Source: Pedobacter sp. Bi126 (GTDB taxonomy: Bacteria > Bacteroidota > Bacteroidia > Sphingobacteriales > Sphingobacteriaceae). Taken from it: a DNA stretch of 64,000 nucleotides. The position numbers and the translations under genes were made by a program. The notes under the pieces are model-generated. The model was not told the DNA's origin, searched no databases, and saw nothing but the letters and a program-made list of their open reading frames with translations. The stretch covers positions 248,001 through 312,000 of the forward strand of contig NZ_CAKKMS010000001.1 in NCBI RefSeq assembly GCF_918698245.1, read 5' to 3'. The stretch's first letter is position 1. Each line of letters opens with the position of its first letter. Shown one piece after another: positions 37,190-45,986 of the stretch.

Positions 37190-38640
37190 CAGAGGGGCAC
37201 AGAACCCCTATCCGCCTATCGGCACCTTCCCCCCGAAAGGGAAAGGACTAAAAGACAAGTTATCGCACCTGCAGTGTGCACCATGCGATCTGCATCATTC
37301 TATCGGCCTAGGAAATGATGGAAGGAGAAAACGTTAAAGCTTTTGCACCTCCTTTCAACCTACCACTACCCAGAGGCAGCACGCCCTCCCCGATCCTTCA
37401 TCGGGGGCTTGTGCTGGCGACTAAAAAAGCTTTGACGAATTTATCCGACATCAGTTCCAAGCCTTTCAGTTATGCCTTGGTGTTTGTTGTTTTTAAAGGT
37501 AGCCATGCTTTCGCTGCGCTCAGGTTTGTTTCTTTTGGGCCAAGCCAAAAGAAAGAGCCCCTCGGCGGCGGTGAGCCGAGGCAAGACTGCGCGAAGGGCC
37601 AAGAAAATAGCGAGCGCATTAAGATTGCTTCGTGCCTCGCAATGACGACCGTTTTATAGCAAGCGCCTTAAACCCCTATCCGCCTATCGGCACCTTCCCC
37701 CTGAAAGGGAAAGGACTAAAAAACAAATTACCGCACCCTGCAATATGCCCAATGCGATCTGCACCCTGCTATCCGGCCTAGGATATGATGGAAGGAGAAA
37801 ACGTTAAAGCTTTAGCACCTCCTTCCAATCTGCCACTATCCAAGGCAGCACGCCCTCCCCGATCCTTCATCGGGGGCTTGTGCTGGCGACTAAAAAAGCT
37901 TTGACGAATTTATCCGACATCAGTTCCAAGCCTTTCAGTTATGCCTTGGTGTTTGTTGTTTTTAAAGGTAGCCATGCTTTCGCTGCGCTCAGGTTTGTTA
38001 CTTTTTCATCAAGGAAAAAGTAAGAGCCCCTCGGCGGCGGTGAGCCGAGGCAAGCCTGAGCAAGGGCCAAGAAAATAGCGAGCGCATTAAGATTGCTTCG
38101 TGCCTCGCAATGACGACCGTTTTATAGCAAGCGCCTTAAACCCCTATCCGCCTATCGGCACCTTCCCCCTGAAAGGGAAAGGACTAAAAAACAAATTACC
38201 GCACCCTGCAATACGCCCCATACTATCTGCACCCTGCTATCTACTCCCTGCTATCCGGCCTAGCAGATTTTCGCCGGAAAAAGCACGGAAATCTTTGCAC
38301 CTCCCCATCATTACCCCACAGCCCAAGGCAGGATCAAGCGAGTGCGCAGGGATATAAGCCAGGGTAAAAGCCTCGATGCTGCCGCAATAAAGATTTCCGT
38401 AGGTTTTTACAAGAAAAGATGCGAGCCTTGATCTTTTGTTTCTTTTCTATCAAGAGAAAAGAAAGAGCCCCTCGGCGGCGGTGAGCCGAGGCAAGACTAT
38501 GCGAAGGGCAAGAAAATAGCGAATGCATTAAGATTCCCGCATGCGCGAGAATGACGACCGTATTATAGCGAACGCCTTAAACCCCTATCCGCCTATCATT
38601 TTCAAACCTTCCGCTTCACCCCCTCGAGGTATGCGCTTCG
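37190..38640 (+). repeat. Modular repeat block 3 (types B, B, A, plus a broken head)
   Basis: Units start at about 37205 (B), 37674 (B) and 38146 (A). A fourth head at 38584 breaks off after 'ctatccgcctatc'. The unit lengths are about 469-472 for B and 438 for A. Both B units carry the 'ttcagttatgccttggtgtttgttg' insert before the tail hairpin, but the first has the TTTCTTTTGG stem and the second TTACTTTTTC. Confidence 0.85.
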
Positions 38641-38696
38641 AATAAAAGAGATAAGCATTAAGTTTTGGATGCTGACCTTAAACTAAACCAGGCCAG

Positions 38697-39059
38697 CTAC
38701 TCCCCTAACAGACTTTTATGTTTTACACCCCAACTCTCGAGTGCATGAATAATTGGCCTCAATTCAAGGCCAATTTCGGTTAGTTCGTATTCCACCCGTA
38801 GCGGAACTTCGGCGTATATGGTTCGCTTAACAATTCTAGCTGCCTCTAATTTACGTAGCTGTAAGGTTAGCATCCGCTCGGTAATATTTGGCAAATGTTG
38901 TTTTAACTCTCCAAATCTGAGTTTGCCATTCATTAACCACGAACAGATTACTAAAGCCCATTGCCCGCCGATAATGTTGGCTGCATAAACTTCTAAACAC
39001 TCATCAGCTAAAGCTTGTTTGTTAGCATAGTTGGTTGAGGTTTCCTTGATTTTAGACAT
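38697..39059 (-). CDS. HxlR-family transcriptional regulator
   Basis: A 120-residue winged-helix regulator. The family core LRFGELKQHLPNITERMLTLQLRKLE (about 46-71) and the following PLRVEYELTEIGLEL wing are clear. Cys21 in DECLEVYAANIIGG lies where redox- or electrophile-sensing members of the family carry their reactive Cys. It is divergent from an NAD(P)H oxidoreductase gene 99 bases away, so the likely role is to control that gene in response to quinones or other electrophiles (inference from family and position). Confidence 0.9.
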   Translation of the reverse strand: MSKIKETSTNYANKQALADECLEVYAANIIGGQWALVICSWLMNGKLRFGELKQHLPNITERMLTLQLRKLEAARIVKRTIYAEVPLRVEYELTEIGLELRPIIHALESWGVKHKSLLGE

Positions 39060-39122
39060 GCTTACATTTTTTATAGTACCTTACAATTGGTTGCTAATTT
39101 ACAAAATAAGCGGTTATGCATC

Positions 39123-39130
39123 TATTTTTG
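39123..39130 (+). promoter_or_regulatory. Promoter -7 element of the oxidoreductase gene
   Basis: TATTTTTG matches TAnnTTTG, 28 bases before the ATG at 39159, in the divergent intergenic region shared with the HxlR gene. Confidence 0.5.
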
Positions 39131-39158
39131 CGCTTTATAATCACCAAAATTTGTAAAA

Positions 39159-39689
39159 ATGAAAACACTAATCGTTGTAACCCATCCCGATATTAAAAGT
39201 TCCCTAATCAACAAGCGGTGGATTGAAGAATTAAATAAATACCCTGATAAATATGTAGTCCATCAACTGTACAAGGCATATCCAGATGAAAAGATTGATG
39301 TATTGGCAGAACAAAAGCTGGTTGAACGACATGATAAAATCGTATTCCAATTCCCCTATTATTGGTTCAATTGCCCCTCACTTTTAAAAAAATGGATGGA
39401 TGAAGTACTTACTCATGGATGGGCTTATGGCAGCAAAAGCGGTTATAAATTGTCTGGAAAGAAAATTGCCCTGGCCATTTCATTAGGCGTTGAAGAACAC
39501 GAACTGCGTCCATCAGAAAAATATAAATATACATTAGCAGAATTAACCCGTCCGTACGAACTCTCCTTCCAATATGTAAAAGCCGATTACCAACCCCCAT
39601 TTGCATATTATGGAATGGAGCATAACACGTCGAAAAAATGGATAGAAGAAAGCGTTCCTTTGTATTTAGATTTTTTAGATTCGTTGTAA
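39159..39689 (+). CDS. NAD(P)H-dependent oxidoreductase (flavodoxin-like, YwrO/KefF type)
   Basis: A 176-residue flavodoxin-fold quinone or electrophile reductase, using FMN or FAD. It begins MKTLIVVTHPDIKSSLINKRW, the usual first strand and loop of the family, followed by the flavin-binding IVFQFPYYWFNCPSLLKKW segment (about 66-84) and GWAYGSKSGYKLSGKKI. It is paired with a divergent HxlR regulator, the standard arrangement for inducible quinone reductases. No terminator is visible before the next repeat block. Confidence 0.9.
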   Translation: MKTLIVVTHPDIKSSLINKRWIEELNKYPDKYVVHQLYKAYPDEKIDVLAEQKLVERHDKIVFQFPYYWFNCPSLLKKWMDEVLTHGWAYGSKSGYKLSGKKIALAISLGVEEHELRPSEKYKYTLAELTRPYELSFQYVKADYQPPFAYYGMEHNTSKKWIEESVPLYLDFLDSL

Positions 39690-39699
39690 AGATTAAGCT

Positions 39700-41515
39700 A
39701 ATATTTAACCGCAAAGGGTGCAAAGTTTTTCGCAAAGAACGCGATTACAAGCGTTAATTTTAGCGCCTTAAACCCCTATCCGCCTAACGGCACCTTTCCC
39801 CTGAAAGGGAAAGGACTAAAAAACAAACTACCGCACCCTGCAATATGCCCCATGCGATCTGCACCCTGCTATACGGCCTAGCAGATTTTCGCAGGAAAAA
39901 GCACGGAAATCTGTGCACTTCCCCTCATAACCCCACAGCCCAAGGCAGGATCAAGCGGGTGCGATGGGATAAGCCAGGGTAAGAGCCTCGATACTGCCGC
40001 AATAAAGATTTCCGTAGGTTTTTACAAGAAAAGATGCAAGCCTTGGGTTTTTGTTTCTTTTGGGCCAAGCCAAAAGAAAGAGCCCCCTCGGCGGCGGTGA
40101 GCCGAGGCAAGCCCCAGCAAGGGGTAAGAAAAAAATAGCAAGCGCATTAAGATTGCTTCGTGCCTCGCAATGACGACCGTATTATAGCGAGCGCCTTAAA
40201 CCCCTATCCGCCTATCGGCACCTTTCCCCTGAAAGGGAAAGGACTAAAAAACAAATTACCTCCCCCTGCAGTGTGCGCCATGCTATCTGCACCTCGCTAT
40301 CCGGCCTAGGAAATGATGGAAGGAGAAAACGTTAAAGCTTTTGCACCTCCTTTCAACCTACCACTACCCAGAGGCAGCACGCCCTCCCCGATCCTTCATC
40401 GGGGGCTTGTGCTGACGACCAAAAAAGCTTTAACGAATTTATCCGACATCAGTTCCAAGCCTTTCAGTTATGCCTTGGTGTTTGTTGTTTTTAAAGGTAG
40501 CCATGCTTTCGCTGCGCTCAGGTTTGTTACTTTTTCATCAAGGAAAAAGTAAGAGCCCTTCGGTGGCGGTGAGCCGAGGTAAGCCCGAGCAGGGCCAAGA
40601 AAATAGCAAGCGCATTAAGATTGCTTCGTGCCTCGCAATGACGACCGTATTATAGCGAGCGCCTTAAACCCCTATCCGCCTAGCGGCACCTTTCCCCTGA
40701 AAGGGAAAGGACTGAAAAACAAATTACCGCACCCTGCAATATGCTCCATGCGATCTGCACCCTGCTATCCGGCCTAGCAGATTTTCGCCGGAAAAAGCAC
40801 GGAAATCTGTGCACTTCCCCTCATAACCCCACAGCCCAAGGCAGGATCAAGCGGGAGCGCTAGGATTAGCAAGGGGTAAGAGCCTCGATGCTGCCGCAAT
40901 TAAGATTTTCGTAGATTTTTACAAGAAAGGATGCAAGCCTTGGGTTTTTGTTTCTTTTGGGCCAAGCCAAAAGAAAGAGCCCCCTCGGCGGCGGTGAGCC
41001 GAGGCAAGCCTGAGCCAGCGGCAAAGAATAGCGACCACTTTAAGGTTCCCACCTGCGCGGGATCCGATAGCTATCGGATGACGACCGTATTACAGCGAGC
41101 GCCTCAAACCCCTATCCGCCTATCGGCACCTTTCCCCTGAAAGGGAAAGGACTAAAAAACAAATTACCGCACCCTGCAATGTGGCACATGCTATCTGCTC
41201 CCTGCTATCCGGCCTAGCAGATTTTCGCCGGAAAAAGCACGGAAACCTGTGCACTTCCCCTCATAACCCCACAGCCCAAGGCAGGATCAAGCGGGTGCGT
41301 TGGGAATAAGCAAGGGTGAGAGCCTCGATGCTGCCGCAATTAAGATTTCCGTAGGTTTTTACAAGAAAGGATGCAAGCCTTGATTTTTGGTTACCTTTTT
41401 ATCAAGAAAAAGGTAAGAGCCCCTCGGCGGCGGTGAGCCGAGGCAAGACTGCGCGAAGGGCAAAACTTGCAAATCGTGCCTCGCAATAACGACCGTATTA
41501 GAGATACTGCAAAAA
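39700..41515 (+). repeat. Modular repeat block 4 (types A, B, A, A)
   Basis: Units start at about 39774 (A), 40202 (B), 40671 (A) and 41110 (A), all in the same direction. The third unit has its 'gcgcggga|atgacg' tail split by the palindrome TCCGATAGCTATCGG (41062-41079 with flanks). The last unit carries the fifth stem variant TTACCTTTTT / AAAAAGGTAA (41391-41416). The ORFs 40313-40552, 40931-41140 and 41391-41582 fall inside units and are not believed. Confidence 0.85.
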
Positions 41516-41529
41516 CCAAACACCTCTCA

Positions 41530-42849
41530 TTAAACCCTCTTAACCACATACCACCGCTCAATCCCCTCAACATATCTTTCAAAATGCGCTTTATAATACC
41601 CTTTCGGTACCTGTACCCTAAAATTTACCTTACTAAAAAACCATACCAACCTATAATCCATTTCTGCTCCAAGCAAATACCACAAATACGTTTTAACGCA
41701 ATCGCAAACCAAAAACAGCCCAAAGCTATCGCTACTTAATTTCAACAGCTTCCCTTTCACTTTAAGCCTAAGCTGCAGTTCGTAATAATCACCCTTATCC
41801 CTTAACAAAAAGCTTAAAACAGGAATATCCATCGAGAAAAAAGCCAGTTTCATATCCCTCCTTACTGGCTTGCCCGCAACATTCCGCATGCCATACGTAT
41901 ATAAGTAGTGCGTAAAAGGTTGTTGTACCAATAATGGCAAGGCATTGTTCCAGAGCTTAAAAATTTCGAGGTGATTAGCCTCATTAATCCTGTTAATTTC
42001 AGCAACGGTTTCGGGTAGTGCACTGAAACGTATTGAAGCAATCTTTTTCATGGCAAAGCAAATGCTGTTCAGCTCCTGCTGTTGTGGCGATACACTTATC
42101 CCTTCAACATCTTGCGCATTAAACACGAAACTTTTGTACGATTTAACCGTTTTCAGGTAAGCAGTGGCAGCATAAACATAAGGAATAAGAAAAGGATAAT
42201 GGTTGCTGTGGAAATTCTGCAGATCTGTATTGGCAAAACAATAGCCAACACCCATCGGTACCAAATTAGCAACGGCATGTTTAGCCCCTGTTGGCCGCTG
42301 CTCAAGCACCCGCTCCTTAACCTCTGGGAAATAATCACCAGGCCTAAATAAACCGATAAACTTTTTCTTTAATCTAATCTCCGGTCCGTTAGGTTTTTTA
42401 ATAATATCTACATATTTAGATCGCTCCGTATTTACCCCAAAACATTCGGGCCAGTAATATTTATTAAAATCAAGGCTGCCCGTCCACAGCATGGCCCGCA
42501 AAATATGGTAAGCATAACGCCCCAGGTACGTTTCATCAGTATCTACACTACAGCTCACCAACAGATGATCGTATTCTACCCAAATGTAAACCCTTTCTGG
42601 CGCCTCATTTTTCAATTTAATGGTAACGGTTAACAACCCCTGCTTAAAAGAAAGTAGTTTCCTTTCTACCAGGTTAGTTTTTTTACCTACCCTAAATGTA
42701 CTATGCAATTCAAGTACCTCTAACCTCAACACTCTGCTCCCTTTTTCGAAAGGCAGTTTGTAAAACTGCGAAAGTGGTTTCCCTGTAATTGTAATTAGCG
42801 CAGACTCCTCTTTCGCCCTTTCTACTGGCTTTAATAGGTTCTTTTTCAT
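41530..42849 (-). CDS. Unknown protein, possibly an N-terminal-domain relative of SNF2-type helicases
   Basis: A 439-residue protein. The ATG at 42849 is chosen because it follows a good leader (AAGCATGAAGAT) and avoids overlap with the divergent HTH gene. No signal or membrane segment and no catalytic motif is visible. The spacing of NHYPFLIPYVYAATAYL, PVLSFLLRDKGDYYELQLRLKVKGK and the final FERYVEGIERWYVVKR recalls the N-terminal region of the long Bacteroidota SNF2 helicases, but the helicase domains are missing. This is a weak, from-memory resemblance. It is divergent from an XRE-type regulator and lies at the edge of the dnd region. Confidence 0.55.
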   Translation of the reverse strand: MKKNLLKPVERAKEESALITITGKPLSQFYKLPFEKGSRVLRLEVLELHSTFRVGKKTNLVERKLLSFKQGLLTVTIKLKNEAPERVYIWVEYDHLLVSCSVDTDETYLGRYAYHILRAMLWTGSLDFNKYYWPECFGVNTERSKYVDIIKKPNGPEIRLKKKFIGLFRPGDYFPEVKERVLEQRPTGAKHAVANLVPMGVGYCFANTDLQNFHSNHYPFLIPYVYAATAYLKTVKSYKSFVFNAQDVEGISVSPQQQELNSICFAMKKIASIRFSALPETVAEINRINEANHLEIFKLWNNALPLLVQQPFTHYLYTYGMRNVAGKPVRRDMKLAFFSMDIPVLSFLLRDKGDYYELQLRLKVKGKLLKLSSDSFGLFLVCDCVKTYLWYLLGAEMDYRLVWFFSKVNFRVQVPKGYYKAHFERYVEGIERWYVVKRV

Positions 42850-42969
42850 ATCTTCATGCTTAATAATTACAATTTCCGACAGAAAAACCGGGTACCGAAC
42901 CACAGGCAATTGTTTAAAACAATTAGGCAGTTGTTTCTTACCACACGAAAAATTTAGATATATTTGGCT

Positions 42970-43368
42970 ATGGAAACTGCTCAAAAACCCAACCGAACAC
43001 ATATAGGCCGTAAAATTAGCCGCATCCGCGAATTGCGCGGAATGAAACAGGAAAGCCTCGCTACAGCACTCGGCATTAGCCAGCAGGCCATTAGCAAACT
43101 CGAGCAAAGCGAAGAAATTGAGGATAGCACTTTAGAAAAAGTAGCAAAGGTGTTGGGCGTAACTGCGGAAGCGATTAAGAATTACTCGGATGAAGCTACG
43201 ATAAGTTTTATTGCCAATACATATAATGACAATGCAAGTTCTTACGGTCATTACTATAATTTTAGCCCAATTGAAAAGATTGTTATGTTATATGATGAGA
43301 AAGTCGCTTTGCTAGAACGACTATTGGAAAGCGAAAGAGAGAAAGTGGAGATATTGAAGAATAAATAG
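42970..43368 (+). CDS. XRE-family helix-turn-helix regulator
   Basis: A 132-residue DNA-binding protein. The Cro/C1-type helix-turn-helix spans about residues 11-66 (KISRIRELRGMKQESLATALG, ISQQAISKLEQSEEIEDSTL), followed by a linker and a C-terminal coiled segment (LYDEKVALLERLLESEREKVEIL) that may dimerise. The ATG at 42970 is used; a TTG at 42964 is in frame but less likely. It is divergent from the gene at 41530-42849 and convergent with the dnd operon, sharing a terminator with it. It could regulate either neighbour. Confidence 0.85.
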   Translation: METAQKPNRTHIGRKISRIRELRGMKQESLATALGISQQAISKLEQSEEIEDSTLEKVAKVLGVTAEAIKNYSDEATISFIANTYNDNASSYGHYYNFSPIEKIVMLYDEKVALLERLLESEREKVEILKNK

Positions 43369-43387
43369 AAAAAATAACTATAAAAGT

Positions 43388-43417
43388 AAAAGCCCAATCA
43401 GAGATGATTGGGCTTTT
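43388..43417. terminator. Bidirectional terminator shared by the HTH gene and the dnd operon
   Basis: AAAAGCCCAATCA pairs with TGATTGGGCTTTT around GAGA. It lies between the stop codons of the plus-strand HTH gene and the last minus-strand gene of the dnd operon. Confidence 0.9.
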
Positions 43418-43465
43418 ATGCGATTTATAAAATCACTTATTCACAAAATTATCAACAAACTCAAA

Positions 43466-44311
43466 TTACCCATTTAATGTCTTTAAAAGATCTGTTAACT
43501 CATCTAAGGTAATCTCCTCATTCAATCTTCGCTTATACAAATCGATAAGAGTTAGATAACCAATTTCTTTAACTTTTATCCCATCTTCATTTCTTATTAA
43601 TCGAGTTCCGGTATTTCTAGAAATTATCCATACTTGTTTCGTGGTATCCTTTAACGAATAGTAATGATCTCGAATCACTATCTTATCATTTTTTATCTGA
43701 TCTAAATAATTATTTATTTGAATTTCCTTTTTTTTATCAAATTTCGATTCTAATGTTGAGTCATAAAGTACAGAAAGATTTTGGAATTTAAAAAAACCAT
43801 CTGCCTTACCTCTATTGTCTAAACTACTGTATTTGTGAATATTATTTATACCTAAAAGTTTTAATAAGACAAAACTAAATGATTCAAATTCCTCCCACCC
43901 ACAATTTTTCATTTCAGCAAAAAAACCTGGCTCTAAAAGACCATTTGTACTGCTATTGTTTACTGACAGATAGTTACTATTGGCCCAATTCTTATGCCAC
44001 CCATTTTTAAGTGTCTTATATTCCATTGGGCAATCAACTTCTACCAAATCAGCGACATCAAATCTTATTGCATCTTTAGTTTTATAATATGTTTTTCTAA
44101 AATTCTTCGAGATACCGTACCACGCCTTTTCGAAGTCATTGTTCTTTGTAAGTTTAATAAATAAAGTTTCACATTGTTGCGTCAGTGACTCTTTTTCAAT
44201 TCCATCTTTTATTAACGGAAAAGTGAAAAGGGTAGAATTGTTGAACTTCAATTGTAAATCATCCCAATGACAACTCCAATTGGTAATCATTATATATCTA
44301 ATCCTATCCAT
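43466..44311 (-). CDS. Candidate PD-(D/E)xK nuclease in the dnd operon
   Basis: A 281-residue protein that is the last gene of the phosphorothioation operon. Nothing is recognised in the first 130 residues. From about 138 the layout fits a restriction-type nuclease: GWEEFESFSFVLLKLLGI (helix with Glu at 141/143), GKAD with Asp171, then a strand ending in the E188-S-K190 triplet, then Q198-x3-Y202, the QxxxY element seen in RecB-like nucleases. A helical C-terminal tail (ITLDELTDLLKTL) follows. It starts nine bases after the membrane-protein gene. The role as an effector that cuts unmodified DNA is inferred from motif and position. No close family was recognised. Confidence 0.6.
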   Translation of the reverse strand: MDRIRYIMITNWSCHWDDLQLKFNNSTLFTFPLIKDGIEKESLTQQCETLFIKLTKNNDFEKAWYGISKNFRKTYYKTKDAIRFDVADLVEVDCPMEYKTLKNGWHKNWANSNYLSVNNSSTNGLLEPGFFAEMKNCGWEEFESFSFVLLKLLGINNIHKYSSLDNRGKADGFFKFQNLSVLYDSTLESKFDKKKEIQINNYLDQIKNDKIVIRDHYYSLKDTTKQVWIISRNTGTRLIRNEDGIKVKEIGYLTLIDLYKRRLNEEITLDELTDLLKTLNG

Positions 44312-44320
44312 CTTACAAGC

Positions 44321-44965
44321 TTATTCTTCTTTTTGACTAAGTTCTAAATCCGGAAAATGGTCAATTTTACTATATAATATATATTTAGGGATTAACAAAC
44401 TGAGAATAAGAATTAAACAAATTGATACAAAAATGGATAATAAAATTGTCCATCCACTATCTTCGCATAAACGAAGCGTCAATATTTTATAAGTTATCAA
44501 GAATCCCCACGATAATGTAATGATGTAGGAAAATAAAATGGCAATTTTTGAAGTTGATATATTTGCACCACTCCAAGGCGCATAATAATTATTTTGAGTT
44601 TTTTTATTTGCAAAAACGAAATAGATTCTTTCTTCCTTATCCCACTCTAGTATCTTACTTTCATAATTATTTACCAGAGAGATAAAATTTATATTCCAAT
44701 AATAATAACCTTTTGAACTCCAATACCACAACAATGAGCATGAAAAGCCTAATGATAAAACTACATAAGAGAATAACTTCTTTTCAAATAAGTCCTTTGG
44801 AGTAGTAACAATAGAATAATATGCAACGAATAATGCTCCAATAGCAATATAAAAATAGTTTGCCCACTTACTGAAATTATCATAGTGAAAATTCCTAGCT
44901 GATATAAGCAACTTGTATCTTTCTTCTCTTGAATCTTGTAATTTTTTTTTTATTTTTTCAGCCAT
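44321..44965 (-). CDS. Membrane protein of the dnd operon, unknown function
   Basis: A 214-residue protein with four predicted membrane segments in two pairs (about 35-53, 67-85, 142-160 and 174-195), a charged cytoplasmic N-terminus (MAEKIKKKLQDSREERYKLL) and a charged central loop. The general layout of N-terminal helix, helical hairpin, linker and second hairpin resembles small membrane partners found in phage-defence operons, such as the RipA-type '8xMP' group, but that match is from memory and weak. Close packing with the next gene (9 bases) indicates co-transcription. Confidence 0.6.
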   Translation of the reverse strand: MAEKIKKKLQDSREERYKLLISARNFHYDNFSKWANYFYIAIGALFVAYYSIVTTPKDLFEKKLFSYVVLSLGFSCSLLWYWSSKGYYYWNINFISLVNNYESKILEWDKEERIYFVFANKKTQNNYYAPWSGANISTSKIAILFSYIITLSWGFLITYKILTLRLCEDSGWTILLSIFVSICLILILSLLIPKYILYSKIDHFPDLELSQKEE

Positions 44966-45021
44966 GAAATTTTATAAGTAGAGAGATAGTTTAATTGAAT
45001 TTTAGATACCATTTGAAAATA

Positions 45022-45984
45022 TTAATTCAAAAATGTATTTACAAAATTCTCATAGTAATTTGTTGGTGGTGCATAAATATCGAATAAAGTTGTCTGCCAA
45101 ATAGGCACTCTTCGTTCGTACTCAAGTTTAAAATCATTATTGATCTGACCAATTTCTTCAAAAATAGATTTTATAAGAATTAGCCTTAAAGCAGAGCGCG
45201 CAAAATATTTAAAGGACGGATCTGTTGATAATGACCTCAAAGTATCTAAATACTTATCTATATTTTCACCCAAAACTGGACTCGCTAAGGAATCAGAATA
45301 TTGTGTTCTAAATGTAGTTATGTCTGCTAGGTTCAATACCTCTTGAAATCCCTCAAAAATCCTATAATTGATTTTGTTCCTTTCTTCAGTTTCGTCTATA
45401 GATTCAGTTACAAAGCTTTTAGATTGTACTACATCAAATTCAGGTTTTATCATCTGATATGTATCATAAATTGTATAATATTTCTTCCAGGGAACTTGAT
45501 GTGTTTTACCGCCAGCTTCTTTACTAGTGATAATATATTTATGAACTTTAAAGTCTTCTGGATGAATCATACAGGGTATATCTTCAGTTGCGGTCAACCT
45601 AAATTTAGTTATAACCCTACCTTGGAGAGATAGTAATGCAAAGACAGAGAAATAACTAGAATAATAGTTAGTCACACTAGCCCACGTGCTAAATCCTCGA
45701 TTCGCTAATACATAGTGTGAATTAAAGTTATAAAGTGCTTTTTGAAAATACTCTAATGCTTGGTTCAAAATTAAGTTTGTGAGATCTTGGCCTTCGACCA
45801 ATAAACCAGGTTTTATTGTTTCTCGATTCAAGTGAAGTCCACTAACAACCGGGTCTACCAAAGATGCTATTGGATTCAAACTCGGTACAAAATTTCCAGC
45901 GAAAGCAACTTTTTGATCTCTTAATGTCCAAGATTTATTAATCAAACTACTAATGTCGTTTGTTGAGAGTCCGTTCTGCGTCAT
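45022..45984 (-). CDS. HEPN-like protein of the dnd operon
   Basis: A 320-residue soluble, helical protein. A stretch at about 96-123 (A-S-V-T-N-Y-Y-S-S-Y-F-S-V-F-A-L-L-S-L-Q-G-R) has the typical pattern of HEPN domains: small residue, YY, aromatic, ALL, then a turn with Gly. The usual catalytic R-x4-6-H is not evident, so an RNase role is not claimed. The rest, including VPWKKYYTIYDTY and the C-terminal half, is unrecognised. It starts two bases after the DGQHR gene stop and is surely in the same transcript. Confidence 0.6.
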   Translation of the reverse strand: MTQNGLSTNDISSLINKSWTLRDQKVAFAGNFVPSLNPIASLVDPVVSGLHLNRETIKPGLLVEGQDLTNLILNQALEYFQKALYNFNSHYVLANRGFSTWASVTNYYSSYFSVFALLSLQGRVITKFRLTATEDIPCMIHPEDFKVHKYIITSKEAGGKTHQVPWKKYYTIYDTYQMIKPEFDVVQSKSFVTESIDETEERNKINYRIFEGFQEVLNLADITTFRTQYSDSLASPVLGENIDKYLDTLRSLSTDPSFKYFARSALRLILIKSIFEEIGQINNDFKLEYERRVPIWQTTLFDIYAPPTNYYENFVNTFLN

Positions 45985-45986
45985 AA

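Noticed and set aside
39700..41515. Insertion sequence or transposon explaining the repeat blocks
   Set aside because: No transposase, terminal inverted repeats or target duplications were seen; the units are non-coding and modular.
42959..42966. TATATTTG as a -7 element for the HTH gene
   Set aside because: It ends only three bases before the ATG, so transcription would start inside the gene; no -33 element at a fitting distance.
42850..43107. Upstream extension of the 41530 gene to an ATG at 43107
   Set aside because: It would run antisense through the HTH gene start; the ATG at 42849 has a better leader.
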